Below are positions 48,803-56,990 of a stretch of DNA of 64,000 bases, in pieces. Below the pieces are notes generated by a model that had not been told where the DNA came from, did no database searches, and saw only the letters and a program-made list of their open reading frames with translations. This stretch comes from an uncultured Clostridia bacterium (GTDB lineage: Bacteria > Bacillota > Clostridia > TANB77 > CAG-508). Where the stretch lies: positions 158,441 to 222,440 of the forward strand of contig CAKMVZ010000006.1 of the NCBI GenBank assembly GCA_928721915.1, read 5' to 3'. A program made the position numbers and the translations under genes. Each line of letters begins with the position of its first letter. The stretch's first letter is position 1.

Positions 48803-49361
48803 ATGAAATTAATAGTTGGGCTTCGGAAACCCAGAAAAGGATTATTCTAATACAAGACATAATATGGGATTTAATGTTATAAATCTATTAGCAGAAGAAT
48901 ATGATATAGATATTTCAAGAACAAAGTTTGATGCTCTTTATGGAAGTGGAATTATTGAAGGAGAAAAAGTAATTTTAGTAAAACCTCAAACTTTTATGAA
49001 TTTAAGTGGAAAAGCGGTTATTGAATTTATAAATTTTTATAAAATAGATTTGCAAGATTTAATAGTAGTTTATGATGATATGGACATTGATATTTCTAAA
49101 ATTAGAATTAGAAAGTCTGGTTCTCCTGGTGGACATAATGGAATGAAATCAATTGTAAATATTTTAGCAGATGATAGATTTCCTAGAATTAGAGTCGGAA
49201 TTGGAAAACCTAAATATGATGATGATCTTATAAATTATGTAATAGGAGCAATTCCAGAAGAGGAAGAAGAGGGTTTAAATCAAGGTATAGAAAAAGCAAA
49301 AGAAGCTTTAAAGGAATTGTTAAAAAATGGTATTGATTCAGCTATGAATAAGTACAACTAG
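48803..49361 (+). CDS. pth: Peptidyl-tRNA hydrolase (one CGG frameshift at codon 8)
   Basis: Pth releases peptides from peptidyl-tRNA dropped by stalled ribosomes. The true start is ATG 48803: KLIVGL-G-NPEKDYSNTRHNMGF is the family's near-invariant N-terminus, broken at 48824 by the extra C after only seven codons. Skipping it gives 185 residues with MNLSGKAV and GGHNGMKSI. The unshifted product is a 15-residue peptide. It is notable that the enzyme that rescues drop-off products itself needs the shift almost at once. It precedes the RNase E/G gene by 15 bases. Confidence 0.95.
48824..48824 (+). other. CGG +1 frameshift site 21 (pth)
   Basis: An extra C follows CTT and precedes GGA in VGL-G-NPEK. 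Zero-frame translation stops at 48850. Confidence 0.94.
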
Positions 49362-49376
49362 AAAGGTTTAAAAAGG

Positions 49377-50546
49377 ATGAAGGAAATTTTCATTGATGAA
49401 GATAAGAACTTTACAAAAATATATTTAATCGAGGATTATAAAATTATTGAAAAACATAATGAAAATAAAAAAAGCCCAATGATTGAAGGAAATATTTATG
49501 TTGGGAAGGTACAAAATGTTTTACCTGGAATGCAAGCTGCATTTGTAAGGATTGGTAATACTAAAAATGCTTTTATTCACTTAAAGGATATTTTGCCAAA
49601 AGAGGATGTTACCAAATTAGAAAAAAACGAACTTAAAACAGACATTAAAAATGTAATAAAACCAGGAGATAAAATTTTAGTTCAAGTGACTCGTGATGAA
49701 AATTATAAAAAAGGAGCAAGAGTAACTTGCCATATTAGTTTTAGTAAAAGATTTTTTGTTTATATGCCAGAAACACCTTTTATTACGATTTCACAAAAAA
49801 TTGAAAATAAAGATACAAGAAACGAATTATTAAAATTTTTTCAAGAAAATTTACCAAAAGAAATTGGTGGAGTTATTAGAACAAGTGCTGAAAATGCTAA
49901 TAAAAAAGAAATGTTAGAAGAGATAAATACTTTAAATAATTTATGGGAAAATATAAAAAGTAAAGAAATTACTATGGCTCCGCAAGAATTATATAATGCT
50001 GGTGGAATTATTAAAAAATATATAATAGATAATATAGATAAAGGATTAGAAAGAATTGTAGTAAAAAATCAAGATTTAAAATCAAAAGTTTTAAATATTT
50101 TAGAAGAAGAAAATATTAAATTACCAATTGAAATTAATATTGACGAAGATTATTTAAATAAATTTGACTATGAAAATCAAATAAAAAAATCAGAAAATAG
50201 AAAAATTTGGCTTGATTGTGGTGGGTTTATTACAATTGATAAAACAGAAGCTTTAACTGCAATTGATGTAAATACAGGAAAATTTATTGGAAAAGATGAT
50301 TTTGAAAAAACAGTTTTTGAAGTAAATAAAGAAGCGACAATTGAAATTGCAAAGCAACTTAAGCTTAGAGATATTGGGGGTATTATAATAATAGATTATA
50401 TTGATATGCATATTGAGCAAAATAAGCAAAGAATTTTAAAAATATTTGAAGAAGAATTAAAAAAAGACAGTTCAAAGGTTCAAATAGAAGGATTTACAAA
50501 GCTTAATTTATTAGAGCTTACAAGAAAACATGTATATACGATTTAA
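49377..50546 (+). CDS. Ribonuclease E/G-family protein
   Basis: This 389-residue protein has an S1-like domain (IEGNIYVGKVQNVLPGMQAAF), then the RNase E/G catalytic core with the metal-site words LTAIDVNTGKF and GGIIIIDYIDM, ending QIEGFTKLNLLELTRKH. RNase E/G processes rRNA and degrades mRNA. It is shorter than E. coli RNase G (about 490): the C-terminal zinc-link Cys pair region is missing after TRKHVYTI, a short form also seen in other Clostridia. ATG 49377 lies 15 bases after pth. No CGG site. Confidence 0.88.
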   Translation: MKEIFIDEDKNFTKIYLIEDYKIIEKHNENKKSPMIEGNIYVGKVQNVLPGMQAAFVRIGNTKNAFIHLKDILPKEDVTKLEKNELKTDIKNVIKPGDKILVQVTRDENYKKGARVTCHISFSKRFFVYMPETPFITISQKIENKDTRNELLKFFQENLPKEIGGVIRTSAENANKKEMLEEINTLNNLWENIKSKEITMAPQELYNAGGIIKKYIIDNIDKGLERIVVKNQDLKSKVLNILEEENIKLPIEINIDEDYLNKFDYENQIKKSENRKIWLDCGGFITIDKTEALTAIDVNTGKFIGKDDFEKTVFEVNKEATIEIAKQLKLRDIGGIIIIDYIDMHIEQNKQRILKIFEEELKKDSSKVQIEGFTKLNLLELTRKHVYTI

Positions 50547-50585
50547 AAATTCTTAAAACTCGAAGCAAGAGAAGGTGAGATTTTT

Positions 50586-51887
50586 ATGAAAAAAATATGG
50601 CAGTGGATTATTATAATTCCAATATTAATTGGAATTGGAGCAGGAATTTATATTTCAGTTAATAAACAACTTAAAATTTCAAATAATAATGGAAAAATAG
50701 AAAATGTTTTTGGACTAGCATCTTCAAAAACCGCAAAAGTTAGTAAATTCTATTCTTTTGGAACTTCTTTAAATATTGAAGGAAAAATAGAAGGAATTTC
50801 TAAAGATAATTTTGAAGGAATAAAGCTTATTGTTACAGATGGTGCTGAATATAATAAAGAATATAATATAGATTCTAGCTTTGAAGAAGGTATTTTAAAT
50901 TTTAAAACTAAAGAAATAAATAATTCTATCGATTTAGAAAGTTTACAAAATCGGAAACTATTATGTATTAATTAGACTAAAAGTTAATAATAGCAAGGAT
51001 TATAAATATTATTTATTAGAAAATGATAGTGAATATAAAGATATTGAGTATTATACATTAACAAAAGATGAAAAAAACAAAAAAGTTGACATAAAATTCG
51101 AAACAGTGGAATATAATGAAAAGCAAATGCCTTATTTAGGGTTGATAGTAAGTGACGCAGAATTACCAGAAGATGTATATGATATTGTAATTGATCCTGG
51201 ACATGGTGGAATAAGTGAAGGTGAAGTTTATAATGGATACAAAGAATCCGATTTAATGCTTCAATATGCAGAAAGTTTGAAAAATGCATTGGAAAGCAAA
51301 GGATATAAAGTAAAACTAACTCGTGATAGTTCAAATTCTGAAACTTTTACAACTGACGAATATGCCCCAAATGGAAGAATTAGTATAGCTTGTAAAACTA
51401 AAGCAAAATATATGATATCACTTCACATAAACGGAACATCAGGTAGTTTATCAGGATTTGAGATTTATACACCAAATAGCTGTAATTTAAAATTAGCAAA
51501 TACTATGTCGGGGAATATTAACTCTACAGGAATTGGATATTCAACTCTTAACTCTTTTAAAGTAAGTGAGCGGTGTCTATACTAAAAATTATAATAATAA
51601 TATGATTTCTCGGAGTAACTGAAACTGCTAATAGAAATGGATATGAACCATATAGTATAACTACTGATACTCCATATTTATATACAATTCGCGAAGTTGG
51701 TGGAATTGCAACACATGCTTATGTTGATGGAAGAAATAAAAATTATAGTGCAAATCAATATTATAAATCAAATCAAGGTATAGAATGTTATCAAATTTAT
51801 ATTGGATATTTTAATAATAATTTTGATTATATCTTAAATTCAAAAGATAGTTTTGCAAACGCAGTTGCAGAATCTTTTAATAAATAA
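50586..51887 (+). CDS. CwlD-like N-acetylmuramoyl-L-alanine amidase (three CGG frameshifts)
   Basis: Skipping the extra C at 50952, 51571 and 51611 gives 432 residues: an N-terminal membrane segment (about 6-24), a beta-rich domain, and an Amidase_3 catalytic domain starting VIDPGHGG with zinc ligands in DPGHGG, a Glu in YKESDL and SLHINGT. It cleaves the peptide from muramic acid in peptidoglycan, and CwlD-type enzymes act on spore cortex. The last two sites are 40 bases apart (VSE-G-VYTKN and MIS-G-VTETA), the highest density in the window. No zero-frame product includes the whole catalytic domain. ATG 50586 follows AAGGTGAG. Confidence 0.88.
50952..50952 (+). other. CGG +1 frameshift site 22 (amidase)
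   Basis: An extra C follows AAT and precedes GGA (LQN-G-NYYVLI). Zero-frame translation stops at 50975. Confidence 0.84.
51571..51571 (+). other. CGG +1 frameshift site 23 (amidase)
   Basis: An extra C follows GAG and precedes GGT (VSE-G-VYTK). Unshifted reading is CGG TGT CTA TAC TAA. Confidence 0.86.
51611..51611 (+). other. CGG +1 frameshift site 24 (amidase)
   Basis: An extra C follows TCT and precedes GGA (MIS-G-VTETA). Unshifted reading is CGG AGT AAC TGA. Confidence 0.86.
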
Positions 51888-51923
51888 TATAAATTTTTAA
51901 AGTAGGAAGGAAGAATTTAAAAA

Positions 51924-54900
51924 ATGGAAGAATTTATAGAGTACATAAGAAAAACTTTTGACGAACCAACACTTAAAATAATAAATTTTATGGAAAATGC
52001 AAAATTACTTACAAGTGATATGAAAATAGATACAATAAAAGAAGGAGAAAAAACAGTAAATAAAATATCAAAAAATATAATTGAAACTTCGTATTTAAGA
52101 CTTTGTGATGAGGATCCAGATTTTAAACATAATATGATGGGTGAAATTTTTCTTCATTATTTAGATTATATTTTAAGGGATTTAAGAGCAAATTGGAGAT
52201 TTGATATAAATAGATTAAAGCAAGATTTAGCGGGAAAATGTGGATATTGTAATATTAAATTAAAAAATTGTCCAATGAAAGTTTTAGCATATATAAAAAA
52301 ATGTGCAAGAGATGAAAATATAAATGAAACAGCACTATTTGAAAATTTGATGAATGTTCCACCAAGGAGACCTGAAAATCCTATAGAAGAATCAAATATT
52401 GCAGATAAAATTTTGTATTTATGTAGAACACCTATTGATATTAAAGGTGCAGAATTTTTAATTGATACTGAAAGCATAAAAATTGAAAAAGAAGAATATG
52501 GAAAGATTTATTATAAGGTTTTAGATTTTGAAGTAAAAAAAGTATCTTTTATAAATAATTTGTATTCATTTTTTGTCGATAATGAAGGTATTAATGGAGA
52601 GATTGATTTAAGCACTTTTGAGCTTTCAAATAATTTTTCATATATGTTTGATAAATCTCCTATTGAACTTGCAGTTTATATTAAATATTTATGTGATAAA
52701 TCAAATGTAAATATTTGTAATGTTTTTGATAAAATTTATAGAAAGCTTGGAAGGTTTGAATCAGTTCCTAAAATTGCATATTACAATGAATATGTAAAAA
52801 GAGTTGATACAATTTTAGAAGAAAATGAAAATTTACAAAAAGATTTAAAAGATGTTTTAACATATATTAGAAATTATGATAAAAAATTAAAGCTTCCATA
52901 TATCAAATTTGATTTTCTTTTGTATACAAAAAATTCTCAGATTATAGATAATGTAGTTAGTATTTTAAATAAATATTGTAGAACGTATAATTATTTATCA
53001 AATAAAAATATAATTTATATTGATACGGAAATGTTTATAAAGAGAACTAAAGATTCATATGATGTTATAATGCAGTTAGACAGACTTTATAATGATAATG
53101 ATTTTTTAGTTTTCACAAATTTAGATAAAGCGGCTAATATAAATGAATACAGATTAGATGCTTTACTTTCTACTATTCCAAAATTTTATAATAGAAATAT
53201 GAGATCTATAACAGTTTTTGCTGGAGAAAAAACTGGAACTCAAAAATTGTTAGAAAACTATAATATTCTTCAAACTGAAGTATTTAAGCATACAATTGAT
53301 ATAGAAGCTTTAGATGTTGAAAGCATAAAAGATAAAGTATTTAAAAAACTTAAAAAAATAGGAAAATTAAGTAGTAGTTCAAAAGAACAGATTTCAAATT
53401 ATATTGAAAAGCAATATAGAAAGGGAATGGTAAACGAATATACTTTTATTACGGATATTTGTAATGATATTATATATAACAAGTTTAAAAATAACGAAGA
53501 AGATGATGACATAAAATCAGTAAATATTCCAGAGCCAAACCAAGATATAAAATTAGAAGAAACATTAAAAAAATTAGATTCATTAGTAGGAATCCACGAA
53601 GTTAAATTTAGAGTTAAAGAAATAATGAAATATTTAGAATATCAAAAGAAAATTGGTGAATCTACAAATATTAATTTAAATATGATGTTTAAAGGAAATA
53701 GCGGAACTGGAAAAACTACAATTTCTAAAATTATGGCTGAGCTTTTATATTCTTTAGGAATAATTAAAACAAGTAAAGTAGTTGAAGTTGCAGGAAAAGA
53801 TTTAATTGGTGAACATCTTGGACAAACTGCTCCAAAAACCCAAAAAATTATTAATTCAGCAATAGATGGAGTTTTATTTATAGATGAAGCAGGAAGTATT
53901 ATGACAAGTAAAGGAAGTGCAGATTTCCCAGCAGAAGCGATAGCAACTCTTTGCAACAATATGGATAGGTATAAAGATAGATTAGTTGTTATTTTTGCAG
54001 GATATAAAAATGATATGAATTCATTTAAAAATAAAAATGCAGGTTTAGCCTCTAGAATAGGATTTGAAATTGAATTTGAAGATTTTACAAAAGAAGAATT
54101 GACTGAAATTTTTGAAAACAAATTAAAAGAAAAAGGTTTTGAAATTGATGATAAAGGATTAGCAAGAATTTCTAAAAATTTAGAAAGAGCGAAAATTTCT
54201 AAAAATTTTGGAAATGCAAGATATGTAGATAATTTATTTGATAAATTAATTTTATCTCATTCTATGAATGCAGTAGATAATAATTTAAAGAAATTTTCTT
54301 TAAAAGATGTTGAAGACATGGAAAAAACAATTAAAGGTGAGTCAAAAACGATTGATGATATTTTAAAAGAACTAAATTCTTTAATTGGTTTAAAAGATAT
54401 AAAAGAAGTTATTGAAGGATTTGTTTCTGTTTTAGAATTTAACAGAAAATTAAATCGTCAAAATGAATTTAATATGCACATGATTTTTAAAGGAAATGCA
54501 GGAACTGGTAAAACTACTGTTGCAAGACTTATTGCAAATATATATTATAGTTTGGGTTATATTAAGAAAAATAAAGTAGTTGAAGTTCAATCACAAGATT
54601 TAATTGGAGAATGGCTCGGTCAAACTGGACCTAAAACTCAAGCCGTAATCGATTCAGCAATAGATGGAGTTTTATTTATAGATGAAGCATATTCTCTTAT
54701 GGAGCACAAAGGTTCTAGTGCAAGTTATACAGCAGAAGCAATAGCCACTCTTTTAAAAGCAATGGAAGATTACAAAGGCAGATTAGTTGTTATTTTTGCA
54801 GGGTACACAGAAGAAATGATGCAATTTAGGGATTTAAATCCAGGTTTAAAATCTAGAATTGGATTTGAACTTACATTTAAAGATTATACAATAGACGAGC

Positions 54901-55169
54901 TTGTAGATATATTTAAAAAGAAAGTTAAAGATGAGGGCTTGGAATTAGAAGGAAGTGCTTTAGATAAAGTAAGACATATTTTAGAAGAGGCTAAAAAGGT
55001 TGAAAACTTTGGTAATGGGCGTTTTGTTGATAATATGGTTCAAAGGATTATTATTGCTCATGCTAAGAGGCTTAAAAATGAGGATAGAGAAGAGGTGTTA
55101 AAGCTTATTACTTCTGAGGATATTATTGATATTAGGGCTGAGCGTTCTAAGAATAGGATTGGGTTTTAA
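51924..55169 (+). CDS. Double AAA+ ATPase of the CbbX/SpoVK type
   Basis: This 1081-residue protein has about 545 residues of unassigned helical N-terminus (with a CGYCNIKLKNCPMK cysteine cluster near residue 108) and then two closely similar AAA+ modules. Walker A sites are GNSGTGKTTISK (near 594) and GNAGTGKTTVAR (near 860); Walker B sites are GVLFIDEAGS and GVLFIDEAYS. Such modules resemble CbbX, the rubisco activase, and SpoVK of sporulating Firmicutes. Tandem copies suggest a remodelling machine; the client is unknown. Despite many Gly codons no CGG site occurs; ATG 51924 follows GGAAGGAAG. Confidence 0.85.
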   Translation: MEEFIEYIRKTFDEPTLKIINFMENAKLLTSDMKIDTIKEGEKTVNKISKNIIETSYLRLCDEDPDFKHNMMGEIFLHYLDYILRDLRANWRFDINRLKQDLAGKCGYCNIKLKNCPMKVLAYIKKCARDENINETALFENLMNVPPRRPENPIEESNIADKILYLCRTPIDIKGAEFLIDTESIKIEKEEYGKIYYKVLDFEVKKVSFINNLYSFFVDNEGINGEIDLSTFELSNNFSYMFDKSPIELAVYIKYLCDKSNVNICNVFDKIYRKLGRFESVPKIAYYNEYVKRVDTILEENENLQKDLKDVLTYIRNYDKKLKLPYIKFDFLLYTKNSQIIDNVVSILNKYCRTYNYLSNKNIIYIDTEMFIKRTKDSYDVIMQLDRLYNDNDFLVFTNLDKAANINEYRLDALLSTIPKFYNRNMRSITVFAGEKTGTQKLLENYNILQTEVFKHTIDIEALDVESIKDKVFKKLKKIGKLSSSSKEQISNYIEKQYRKGMVNEYTFITDICNDIIYNKFKNNEEDDDIKSVNIPEPNQDIKLEETLKKLDSLVGIHEVKFRVKEIMKYLEYQKKIGESTNINLNMMFKGNSGTGKTTISKIMAELLYSLGIIKTSKVVEVAGKDLIGEHLGQTAPKTQKIINSAIDGVLFIDEAGSIMTSKGSADFPAEAIATLCNNMDRYKDRLVVIFAGYKNDMNSFKNKNAGLASRIGFEIEFEDFTKEELTEIFENKLKEKGFEIDDKGLARISKNLERAKISKNFGNARYVDNLFDKLILSHSMNAVDNNLKKFSLKDVEDMEKTIKGESKTIDDILKELNSLIGLKDIKEVIEGFVSVLEFNRKLNRQNEFNMHMIFKGNAGTGKTTVARLIANIYYSLGYIKKNKVVEVQSQDLIGEWLGQTGPKTQAVIDSAIDGVLFIDEAYSLMEHKGSSASYTAEAIATLLKAMEDYKGRLVVIFAGYTEEMMQFRDLNPGLKSRIGFELTFKDYTIDELVDIFKKKVKDEGLELEGSALDKVRHILEEAKKVENFGNGRFVDNMVQRIIIAHAKRLKNEDREEVLKLITSEDIIDIRAERSKNRIGF

Positions 55170-55262
55170 ATTTAATATTAATTTTATATAAATTTTATAT
55201 TTAATTTATAGATGTGAGTCCAGTTTAAGAGGTGCTATTATTTAGTTTATAAACGTGAATCC

Positions 55263-55420
55263 GCCTTTTAGGGGTATATATTTTTTTAATAGGCAAAATC
55301 CCTACTTCGAAGAAAATGTAATCTTGATGGTTTTTGGAACCCTCAAGATAACATTTTCTAACTCGCTGGTCCCCACACAAGTTTTGCTATCTATTAAAAA
55401 AATATATACCCCTAAAAGGC
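55263..55420. repeat. Structured repeat element, copy B
   Basis: The outer arms 55263-55292 and 55391-55420 are a perfect 30-bp inverted repeat. The core 55293-55390 is nearly identical to copy A, including the inner 16-bp stem and the loop word GGTTTTTGGAACC. Arm sequences differ from copy A at several places, and each change is matched on the opposite arm. A short reading frame through it (MNPPFRG...) is not credible because its codons follow the palindrome. Confidence 0.87.
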
Positions 55421-55430
55421 TACCTTGTAC

Positions 55431-55550
55431 TTTAAAATAAATTATTGCTAAAATTAAGTCTCTTAAACTTACTTTGTACTTTAAAGTAAATTAGTGCTAA
55501 AGTTAAGTCTCTTAAACTTACTTTGTACTTTAAAAGTAAATTAATACTGA
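55431..55550. repeat. 49-bp tandem repeat (about 2.5 units) right of element B
   Basis: Units 55431-55479 and 55480-55528 are nearly identical (ending CTTACTTTGTAC); a partial third follows to 55550. A single related word (TATGTACTTTAAAATGA) follows element A at 40390. The stretch 55170-55620 has no gene. Confidence 0.85.
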
Positions 55551-55641
55551 AATTTAATACTTATTGAATTTGCTTTATTAAAATTATAGAAATAGAAAAA
55601 TTTTAAATTTTTTTAACACTGAATTGGAAGGAGGGATTTTT

Positions 55642-56269
55642 ATTAATATTCCTAATACTAAGAAAAATAAAGACTTTTATCAAGATTCTATTGTGCTTTT
55701 AGAAGGGGCAATTTCTAATATTACCACTAAACTTGATATGATTAGAAAATATAAAGTTGTTAAAGGAGATAGAGATCCTATAGAATATGTTGTTACTAGA
55801 ATAAAATCAGAAGAAAGCATGAAAGAAAAGCTTAAAAGAAAAAAACTTGATGTAACTTTAAATAATGCTTTAACAAAGATTTATGATGCTGCGGGTGTTC
55901 GTATTATTTGTTCATATATTGATGATGTTTATCTAGTTGCAGAAATGCTAAAAAAATATAAAGATTTAAAAGTAGTAAAAGAAAAAGATTATATTAAACA
56001 TCCAAAGCCTAATGGATATAGAAGTTATCATATAGTTTTTGAATTGCCTCTTGATTTAGCAGGAGAAATTAAACCAATTTTTGTTGAAATACAAATTAGA
56101 ACAATTGCTATGGATTTTTGGTCTAATTTAGAGCATGAAATGAGGTATAAGAAAAATATAAAAAATCAACAGCTTATTCGGTTCAGAACTTAGAAGGTGC
56201 GCTGATGAAATTGCAACAACAGATATAAATATGCAAACAATACGAAAACTTATAGATAGTGCTAAGTAA
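55642..56269 (+). CDS. Small alarmone synthetase, RelA/SpoT-like (one CGG frameshift)
   Basis: This (p)ppGpp synthetase of the YjbM/YwaC type has the synthetase core KIYDAAGVRIICSYIDDVY, KHPKPNGYRSYHIVF and VEIQIRTIAMDFW. Skipping the extra C at 56179 gives NQQLI-G-SELRRCADEIA and about 208 residues, with the usual helical tail that mediates tetramer formation. No ATG, GTG or TTG lies at a good distance from the strong GGAAGGAGG ribosome site; an ATT at 55642 is 7 bases downstream and is my best start. TTG 55624 overlaps the ribosome site. Identification of the enzyme is secure; the start is not. Confidence 0.85.
56179..56179 (+). other. CGG +1 frameshift site 25 (alarmone synthetase)
   Basis: An extra C follows ATT and precedes GGT (QLI-G-SELRRC). 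Zero-frame translation stops at 56193, removing the C-terminal helices only. Confidence 0.87.
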
Positions 56270-56302
56270 ATATTTTTTGATTCTTAAAAAAGGGAGGAAA
56301 AT

Positions 56303-56989
56303 ATGAAAGAAAAAATACTTATTGCTGAAGATGAAAAAGAGCTTGCAAAAGCAATTAAGATTATTTTAGAATATAATAATTATGAAGTTACTGTAACAAA
56401 TAATGGTTTAGAAGCGCTTCAGAAAACAGATGAAGAAAATTTTAATTGTATAATTTTAGATATAATGATGCCTGTTATGAATGGAATTGACTCTTTAAAA
56501 GAAATGAGAGCAAATGGTATTAATACTCCTATTATTTTACTTACAGCTAAAGCGCAGATTGATGATAAAGTAGAAGGTTTAGATGCAGGCGCAAATGATT
56601 ATCTTACAAAGCCTTTTAATAAAGATGAGCTTTTAGCAAGAATTAGGGCTCAAACTAGAGTAATTGAAGAAAAGAAAGAGAAATATAAAATAGGTAATAT
56701 CTTATTCAATAAAGAAATTCCTGAAATATCAAATAATAATATTTCTTTTAAGCTTACTAATAAAGAATGTGAAATAATGGAAATGCTTGCTAAAAATCAG
56801 GATAGAAGGATTTCTGTAAGAGAATTAAATAAAAAAATATGGCAAAATGAAAAATATAAAACCAATGCTGTTTCTATGTACATATCTTATTTACAAGAAA
56901 AATTTGTTGCTTTAGATGCAAATGTTAAAATAAATGATAAAAATGGTTATTTAATAGAGCCAATTTTGTCAAAGAAAGGTAGTTTGTAA
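56303..56989 (+). CDS. OmpR-family response regulator
   Basis: This 228-residue regulator has a receiver (ILIAEDEKELAKAI; phosphoacceptor Asp in CIILDIMMPVMNG; Lys in YLTKPFN) and a winged HTH of the OmpR type (FKLTNKECEIMEMLAKNQDR ... NKKIW ... AVSMYISYLQEKF). It is paired with the histidine kinase that starts 1 base after its stop and with the ABC transporter further on, a common arrangement for envelope-stress or antimicrobial-peptide sensing. AGGGAGG precedes ATG 56303. No CGG site. Confidence 0.93.
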   Translation: MKEKILIAEDEKELAKAIKIILEYNNYEVTVTNNGLEALQKTDEENFNCIILDIMMPVMNGIDSLKEMRANGINTPIILLTAKAQIDDKVEGLDAGANDYLTKPFNKDELLARIRAQTRVIEEKKEKYKIGNILFNKEIPEISNNNISFKLTNKECEIMEMLAKNQDRRISVRELNKKIWQNEKYKTNAVSMYISYLQEKFVALDANVKINDKNGYLIEPILSKKGSL

Positions 56990-56990
56990 A

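Noticed and set aside
55255..55440. A 61-residue protein frame through repeat element B
   Set aside because: It lies wholly inside the palindromic element, has no ribosome site, and its codons simply follow the repeat sequence.
40098..55550. The tandem arrays as CRISPR
   Set aside because: Units are contiguous without spacers of unrelated sequence, and no cas genes are present.
1144..56179. The 19 broken genes taken as ordinary pseudogenes
   Set aside because: Many are single-copy essential genes (alaS, aspS, glmS, pth) and each is otherwise perfectly conserved. The lesions are all one base, one phase and one amino acid. Decay would give mixed lesions, as in the Rpn gene and the ParE remnant.
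1144..56179. The extra C as a systematic sequencing or polishing error
   Set aside because: Not fully excluded, only judged less likely. It would have to strike only codon boundaries before Gly, follow the coding strand even in clpE, and spare ribosomal and chaperonin genes. Raw reads would settle it.
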